Assembly (NCBI GenBank): GCA_051294375.1
Contig: CM119270.1
Location: 15,623,845-15,687,844 of the forward strand
From: Paraspadella gotoi
Taxonomy: Eukaryota > Chaetognatha
Reading direction: 5' to 3'
DNA: 64,000 nt
Part shown: piece by piece, positions 57,534 through 64,000 of the stretch
How the letters are laid out: every line of letters starts with the position of its first letter
Position numbering within the stretch: the first letter of the stretch is position 1
Notes under the pieces: model-generated
Database searches by the model: none
What the model was told of the DNA's origin: nothing
The model's input: the letters and a program-made list of their open reading frames with translations, nothing else
Program-made: the position numbers and the translations under genes

Positions 57534-60500
57534 ACGGTTTCCTTTTTTTTTTTAACATCGATTTAAAATGCGGGGCATAGGTAGTGCACAAGAAAGAGAT
57601 GTCCCCGGGATAACGTTTCCCGGCACCTTTGGGGCTACAACAAAAAAAAAGGGTAATGCAAATTTTTCCTAATGACAGTTTTTTTATAAAATTAATATAA
57701 ATTAGCTATAAAAATCAAAATAAAGTAGAATAAAAAAAATTAAAATGGTTTAATTTTTTTAAAAAATGAAAAATATCATGGCATCATCCAATAATCGCTA
57801 TGAACAATTTTCTTTTTCGTTGAGTCGCATTAAACCATTAATTCTATCTTAATAGTTTATTTTGTAATAAAATTTTTCTTTATTAAAATATTAATTTTAA
57901 ATTTGTTTTCAAATAATTTTAAATTTAAAAAAAAATTATAATATGTAATGAATTGAAGAAAAATTTCATATTATACGGACTTACCTACCTAATATAGGCC
58001 TTCAAAATACATATAGTAGTAAGTTTATTATGATGATTGTTTTGGCATAGAAAATAAATAATTTATAAAATTAAATATATGAAAAAAATTTTAACTTTGA
58101 AAATTTTTTTTAGCAATAATAAAAACATAATTATTAAATTAATTGTTCATGAATGCTTTAATAGCTACTGGTCAGTTGTAATCATTCTCAATTATAATAA
58201 TTTCTATAACTTTTTTTATTTTAATAATACTGACTGCTATATTTACTTACTGTTTGACAAATCCAAAAATTACTGGTATTAAAAATTATGTATGAAAACG
58301 ATGACGAAAAACTTTTTTTTAAAATCAACATGCTATTTAATTGTTGAAGCTGATATAATATTATCTCTTGGACAAAATTTAAAAAGTTTTAAACAATCCC
58401 GAACTAGACATTTTTAAGGTTGTCAAATGTATAAATATTTGATATTCGGATCAGCTTTGTAGGTTTTTAACTTAATTCATGTAGCCTCCCTTTAATATGA
58501 CACGAAAAGGCAGTATATTTAACAGTTTTTTTTTATTTGGGTGGGATCAAAAGTTCTAATACAGTATTTAAAAACATCAAGTATATTTGTTTAAGTAAAG
58601 TAATTTTTTAATTTTTGAAACATTTTACTTTTTTTTTCTATAATTTTTTTTGACACCGCAAAAACAAATTTCTTTGATTACGCGAAAGAGAATGTGAAAA
58701 ATTAAAAAATAGATGTACCAATAGTTAGAGTTATGTCTAGAATGATGAAAAAAAAAAAAAAACCTTGTTTTAAAAAATTTGATCGAGGAAGTTGGGTAAC
58801 TAAGGCTTACCAACGGTATCCTCCATGCCTGAATCGTTTCTCAATTAATTTTTTTAATTTAAATACATTTTGAAGGGAAAAAAGAAAAAATTCAGAAATG
58901 CAGGGTGGGCATAAAGGGTAGAGAAAATTGTACATAGTTGGACAATGATAATAATGACCTTTTATGTTCTTGCGGTAATGGGTCGCAAGTAAAGAAACCT
59001 AAAAAAAATGCCAATGCATTAAGTCAGTCAATGAACCTCTTTTCGCGACTTTTTTTTTCTTAATTAAAAATGGATGAATAAATAATAGTGAATTAAATTC
59101 CCTTTAATAAAAGGTTGTTATATTTAAAAAGAAAATTAGCAATAAAATTCAACACAATGATGTCTTGCTTTTTGTCAAATATGTCAGCGTTAAGGTAATT
59201 TTTTTTAAAATTTTATTATGATAAACAAGCAAGTATATCAAGATTTTTCTTTGCAGTTGAAGATAATGAAAAATGATTATTTTTTTTTTCAAAACAGACA
59301 AGAAGGTTAGACGTCCCAGACTGTTTTATATCAAGCTGAAACATTTTATTAATTTATCATTTTTCATATTTAAAAAAACAATTTTATCAAGCTAGCTACA
59401 AATTTTTTTTTTTGTGCTTGTTTTTTACTTAACTAAAAAAATACAAGCATTTATAAAGTAGAAAAAATTTAATGATAATTAAAATGTAATTCAGACTTTC
59501 CTCTTTCAATTTACAAAAGAAAAACAAAAAATTTCATATGTCTTCATTGAAATTGTATGCAAGAAAAAACTGTTATACTTTTAACATCGTATTTAATAAA
59601 AAACTGTGTAAGATTTATGGAATAAATTTAACAAACTGTTCTAGAATGTGTCCCATTGATTAGGGCTTTAATTTGATACCACATCCCACCTTGCTCCCTC
59701 TTTTTTTTTTCAAAAAGATATTTCAAAAAATAACTTTTTTTTATTACTTTTTTGCATCTGGCAGTTTTTTTTTTAAAAACAACCTTAACTTTCTTTTTTG
59801 GCCCTAAAAATGTCTAGTTGGAACTGTTTAAAACTTTTAAAATTTTGTCCAAGGATAATTAATATCACATCCACAAAATTAAATAGCAAAATCTGGTTTA
59901 AAAAAAAAGTTTTTGTCTGTTTCATACAGATAATTTTTATATCAGTAATTTTTAGAATTTTGTCAAAAAGTAAGTACATATAGGCATCAGTATTACTAAA
60001 AAATAAAAGAAAGTTATCAAATTATTATAATTGAAAAGGATACCACTGACCCAGTAGCTATTAAAAAGCATCATGAACATTAATTAAAAATTAATGTTCA
60101 TTATGCTAAAGAAAGAAAATTTCAAAAGTTTATAAATTTTTTCAATAATATTTAATTATTTAAATTATTTTTATTTTCCCAATATTCAAAACATAATCAT
60201 AATAAAACTACTAATATATGTATTTGAAGCCTATATTAGGTAGGTAAGTCCTTAATATATAAAATTTTTCTTCATGATTTGGCATAGTTAATAATTTTTT
60301 AATTTAAATTATCTGAAAAAAAATTAAAATAATAATTTTAATAGAAATTTATTAGCAAATAAACTATTAAAGATAGAATAATGGTTATGGACTCAAACGA
60401 AAAGAAAAATTGTTCATAGATTATGGATGATGCATGATACTTTATTTTTAAAGAAAATTTAAAACCAATTTTTTAATTTTTTTTATTCTACTTTATTGAT

Positions 60501-60677
60501 TTTATATAGCTAATTTTAAATATTAATTTATAAAAAAACTGTCAATTAGGAAAAATTTTGATTACCCTTTTTTTGTGTAGCCCCAAAAGGTCGGAAAGAG
60601 TATCCCGGACATCTCATTCTTGTGGGTGCAACTCCATGCCCGATTTAAAATCGAATGTAAAAAGGAACGCGTGCGGA
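57534..60677. mobile_element. 3.1-kb AT-rich element with long terminal inverted repeats
   Basis: It interrupts the right arm of the inverted repeat; the left arm (around 53,985) has the uninterrupted site. AGAGAC flanks both ends (57,528-57,533 and 60,679-60,684), consistent with a 6- to 8-base target duplication. The terminal repeats run about 57,536-58,435 and 59,785-60,675; both contain GGGGCTAC and a TTTAAA..GGGC stretch near the tip. The interior of about 1.35 kb has no frame that looks like a transposase. It fits a non-autonomous foldback or MITE-like DNA transposon; its superfamily cannot be told from here. Confidence 0.65.
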
Positions 60678-61640
60678 AAGAGACGTGGATCAAAGACGTA
60701 AGAAGTCTATAAACAAAGACGATAGGCAGCGGATAAAGAATTAAAGATGTTGTGTTCTAGATCTGGTTGATTAATATATTAATCTTAATTATTTATGGAA
60801 TTAAGTTCAGATTGTTTTAAAAGTGAGATTGTTAAAGAATCTACAGTTTTACCAAAAACGAAATTTCTACTTCTAGAGGCCCAACTATATTATCGGTCAT
60901 TCTTTCATTCGAGTCAGTTAAAAACTAGTACAGTAAAATTCTGCAGAAACTGAATTCAATGCATTTCAAACTATTAAAACTAAGCTACAGTAAACATTTT
61001 GCAATCTGAATTCAATGCATTCAACTATTAAAAACTAGTTACAGTTTAAACCATTTTGCAATCTTTAAATCAATGCATTCAACCATTCTTTCTTGAGTTC
61101 AACATTTTCAAGCCGTTCGATCTAACGCTTTTTTTTTTTTAATTTTCTATATTTTCCCACTGGAGTCCTTCCAAATCTTAATAATAATATCATTTCTCAA
61201 CTCCCCTCCTCTCGAGCTCATTAGCGCAATAGATATTAATTTTCTTATATCCATGGACTTTTTTGCAATGGTTGCTAATTCAATGGAAATTTAAAAGACG
61301 GAGATGGGAATTGAAAATAATAAAGTCCTTCAGTTTTCTAATTCTCACGCCAGAGAATTGATTCATCTTTCCATATCGTTCGCCCCAGATCATCATCTCT
61401 TTTCGTTAAAAAAAAAATATGACCAATCAGCATTTTTTTTTCCTCTCTAAGACTTTTGCCTGTCAAAAAAAAAAAAAATGACGTCCGCCGTTCATCATCA
61501 GATTCTCGTGAAAAAAATCTTTGAAATTTCTTTTTCTTTCAGACCAAAAAAAAAAGTGGAACCATAGGAGTCAGGCATTAAGACTTTATGCCATCACTCG
61601 TCTTTGTCATAAAAAAGTTTTAGCACGAAGCGTCACTCCA

Positions 61641-63267
61641 AAATTAAAAAAAAATTTTCTCGAGTTTCAACTAACTCGAAATGTCAAAAACGCTGAGCCG
61701 CCCAACGATATATTTACCAAAAAAAAAAACCAAAAAAAAAAACAAACTAACGATGATAAATCGAAATTCAATACATTCTTGTTTTTTGCGTTTTTTCTTA
61801 CTGTTTCTGCTTAAAAAAAAAACCCGAAACTTTTGCGGAAGACTACTTTCGTTCGAAAACTATAAATATTCTTACCAAACTGTTATTTATAAGTTCACTA
61901 GCCAGCTCCGACTCTTAGATTTTTTGATACACCCGGGATCATTCACGAAGTTCACTCGAGGATTCGTCAGCTGCGTCTCACCTTTCGAATTCAGCACTTA
62001 CCTTTTTGTCTTCCCGGAAATTTTTTCCTCCTTTCTTCTTTCCTTCCTCGCTTCTTCCTTCCTCCACTTTTTACTTTTTATTCCTTTCCTTCTTCCTTTC
62101 CTTCCTTCTTTCCTTCCTTCCCTCCTCCCTCCACTTTTCACTCCTCTTCCTCTCCTTTCCTTCTTCCTCTCCTTCCTTCTTTCCTTCCACCCCTCCTCCC
62201 TCCTCCCTCCACTCTTCACTCCTCTTCCTCTCCTTTCCTGAGGGGGGCGTGTCCCGACGCTCATCATCGTCTCCGTCGCCGTTTCGCTCCCATTTCCTCC
62301 TCCTCCTCCTCCTCCTCCTCCTCTTCGTCCTCAGGTGAGGCGGGTGAGTTATGCAATATGCATGGGGATTAGATATAAATCCCGATCGGCGGAAGAACCT
62401 ACGCATCCAGCGAAGTGGGAGGGAAAAGCGAAAGGAAGGAATGGAGAGGAGAAGGAAGGAGGGGGGAAAAAAGAAAAGAAAGGAAAGGAAAGGAGCGGGA
62501 GAAATGAAAAAATAGAAAGGAAGGAAATTAAAGGTGAAAGAGAAGGCGGGTGGATAAAAATGAAGAGAGGAAAGGAAAGAGGATAAATAGAAATGAGGGA
62601 AAGTAAAGGAGTAGAGGGAGGGAGGAAAAAAGATAAGGAAGGAAAATGAAAAAAGAAGAAAAAAAGAGAGAGAATAAAAGAAAAGGAAGGAATGGAGAGG
62701 AGAAGGAAAGAAAATGGAGGATCGATAATAGGAAAGTTGGAAATGTAAAGGGGAGGAGGAGGTGGCTGGATAAAAAGAAAGGAAAGAATATACAGGAGAA
62801 GGAAGGAGAAAAAAAAAAGAAATCGCTGCGACAGAAAATAATTGGGAATGGAAAGAAATTTGAAAGAAAAAAAAATCCAATAAAAAAGGAGTAAATAAAT
62901 AACAAGCGAGAGCAAAAAAAGAAAATAGGAGAGAGAGATAAGAAAGAAAAGGTAAGGTACATTGACCGAACTTACCGTTGTCACCACGCTCGAGATCAGC
63001 CACCGAACCTTACCTTTTCAAATGATCTGAGTTTGTTCGAGGTTCTTTTTGTTTCCATTTTTTTTTGCCCCACCCCCTTTTCACATTTCTTACCTTTTTT
63101 TTTCCCTCAACCCAATTCTCATTTCTGGATGACTCCCTCTCTCTCTCTCGACTTAAATGTCTCGCGAACCCGAAAATTATATTCGCGCTGGAGAAAATCG
63201 CAGAGAGGGGCGACCGGGGAGGGCGAGGTAAGTAGAGAGAGATTGAGGACGAAGAGACGAGAGGCAG

Positions 63268-63298
<31 letters not shown>

Positions 63299-64000
63299 TC
63301 GAGGGGGACGAGAGAGAGGCAGAGAGACGACCGAAAAAGAGGGAACAAAAATTTAAAGAGAAAGAAGAGAAAGAAAGAAGGACAAGAAGGGGGAGAAAGA
63401 AAGGGCGAAATGAAAGACAAAGAAAGCAGAAAAGAAATGAAGGGAAAGGAAAGAAAGGAAAGAAAAAGAAAGAAAGAGACAGATGGGAGACGATGAGAAT
63501 GACCTCGGCTTGAGACTGATCGAGAGAGATGAAAAAAGGGTAAAGAAGCTTCTTTTGACTCAGGACCAATTGGGAACAATGGGACGGTTCGTTTCTTTCC
63601 CCGACACCTGTAATTGCCTAGGTTTTAGCGCGCGTCGAACTCGGTTCGAGAGTGCTAAGGAACAAGAAAGGGCGGGGGGAGGACCATCTCCTCTCTCCTC
63701 CTATTCTTCTCTTACCCTCTCTCTCCCCCCGCTTTCCGTTGCATTCCCCACTTCTCTTTTCTTGCTGTCTCTCTGCCCCTCTCCTTTCAGGACTTCTCCT
63801 TCTCCCTCCCTCTTCTCTCTCCTCTCTCTCTCTCTCTCTCTCCTTCTCCTCTTCCTTCCTCTCTCTCCTCTCTGTCCTCCTCGTCCCGATTTGAGTCGTC
63901 GCTTCGTTCGCCCCAATGATTATGACATGACGAGAACGACCCGCCCGAGTACAGTGTGAACTCCGGAGTCTATGTTGAAACGGGGGAAATCTCCGAGCGG
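61641..64000. other. Region upstream of the copine fragment: purine/pyrimidine-rich, no firm gene
   Basis: It contains TTCC/TTCT-rich DNA at 62,030-62,235, (TCC)n at 62,297-62,324, AGGA-rich DNA at 62,420-62,960, (GA)n at 63,273-63,298 and (CT)n at 63,820-63,842. I looked for copine C2A motifs on the minus strand and found none. Confidence 0.55.
63157..63227 (+). CDS. Weak candidate first exon of a divergent gene
   Basis: An ATG in an acceptable context (TTAAATGT) opens a 71-base frame MSREPENYIRAGENRREGRP then GRA, ending at a perfect GTAAGT donor. No second exon was recognised. The opposite strand also shows a pyrimidine-rich stretch ending in AG here, so the signal is ambiguous. Confidence 0.2.

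Larger units (their letters stand above)
55862..61640. repeat. Large inverted repeat, right arm with an insertion
   Basis: Reverse complement of 53,060-55,520, with small indels throughout. It is interrupted at 57,534-60,677 by an element absent from the left arm. It includes a (T)n run of about 60 bases at 57,288-57,349, where the left arm has only about 12 A/T. Confidence 0.9.

Noticed and set aside
62980-63005. Short minus-strand frame (ADLERGDNGKFGQC) as a copine C2A exon
   Set aside because: No pyrimidine tract before the only AG, and no similarity to C2A that I can see.

Overview
The window is nuclear DNA of an animal, almost certainly an invertebrate. Protein-coding stretches are GC-rich and cut into short exons with canonical GT/AG borders. 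Introns and intergenic DNA are AT-rich and unusually full of (GA)n/(CT)n tracts. No bacterial, organellar or rRNA signal was seen. I cannot name the species from sequence alone. The sequence looks like a draft assembly whose gaps were filled with error-prone long reads: two large gaps (26,070-26,374 and 31,075-31,324), three gaps of exactly 25 N (15,203-15,227; 41,095-41,119; 55,559-55,583), and long duplicated blocks next to the 25-N gaps whose copies differ mainly by one-base indels.

Main gene: a copine on the minus strand. Exons from 54.4 kb down to 38.3 kb encode the second half of C2B and the whole copine/von Willebrand A domain, including the metal-site motif DFTAS and the block LYGPTNF. 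From 36.2 kb down to 22.1 kb a further chain of twelve exons keeps a compatible reading phase at every junction. It adds about 1,017 residues of low-complexity tail: PPxY motifs, Ala/Ser, Gly-Lys-His, Gln and Asp runs, ending in a stop at 22,135. If this is one gene, it is a copine with a very long disordered tail. C2A and the start of C2B are not visible.

Left end (1-2,467): the 3' part of a second minus-strand gene. Three exons join in phase and encode a Gln-rich, basic protein with four decapeptide repeats (RAFxSPGAD type) and a long Ser/Lys-rich region. I do not recognise its family.

2.5-15.2 kb: microsatellites, a 25-bp minisatellite and a tandem duplication of about 4.5 kb (5,965-10,440 and 10,441-15,012). 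15.2-22.1 kb: AT-rich intergenic DNA with no convincing gene. 35.7-41.1 kb and 44.6-50.0 kb: two copies of the copine 3' region; the first has intact exons, the second is shredded by indels. 41.1-44.6 kb: a separate segment with several short plus-strand reading frames, probably a decayed mobile or virus-derived element. 53.0-61.6 kb: a large inverted repeat around the gap at 55.56 kb; its right arm carries an extra 3.1-kb AT-rich element with long terminal inverted repeats that is missing from the left arm. 61.6-64 kb: AT-rich and purine-rich DNA with one weak candidate first exon on the plus strand.
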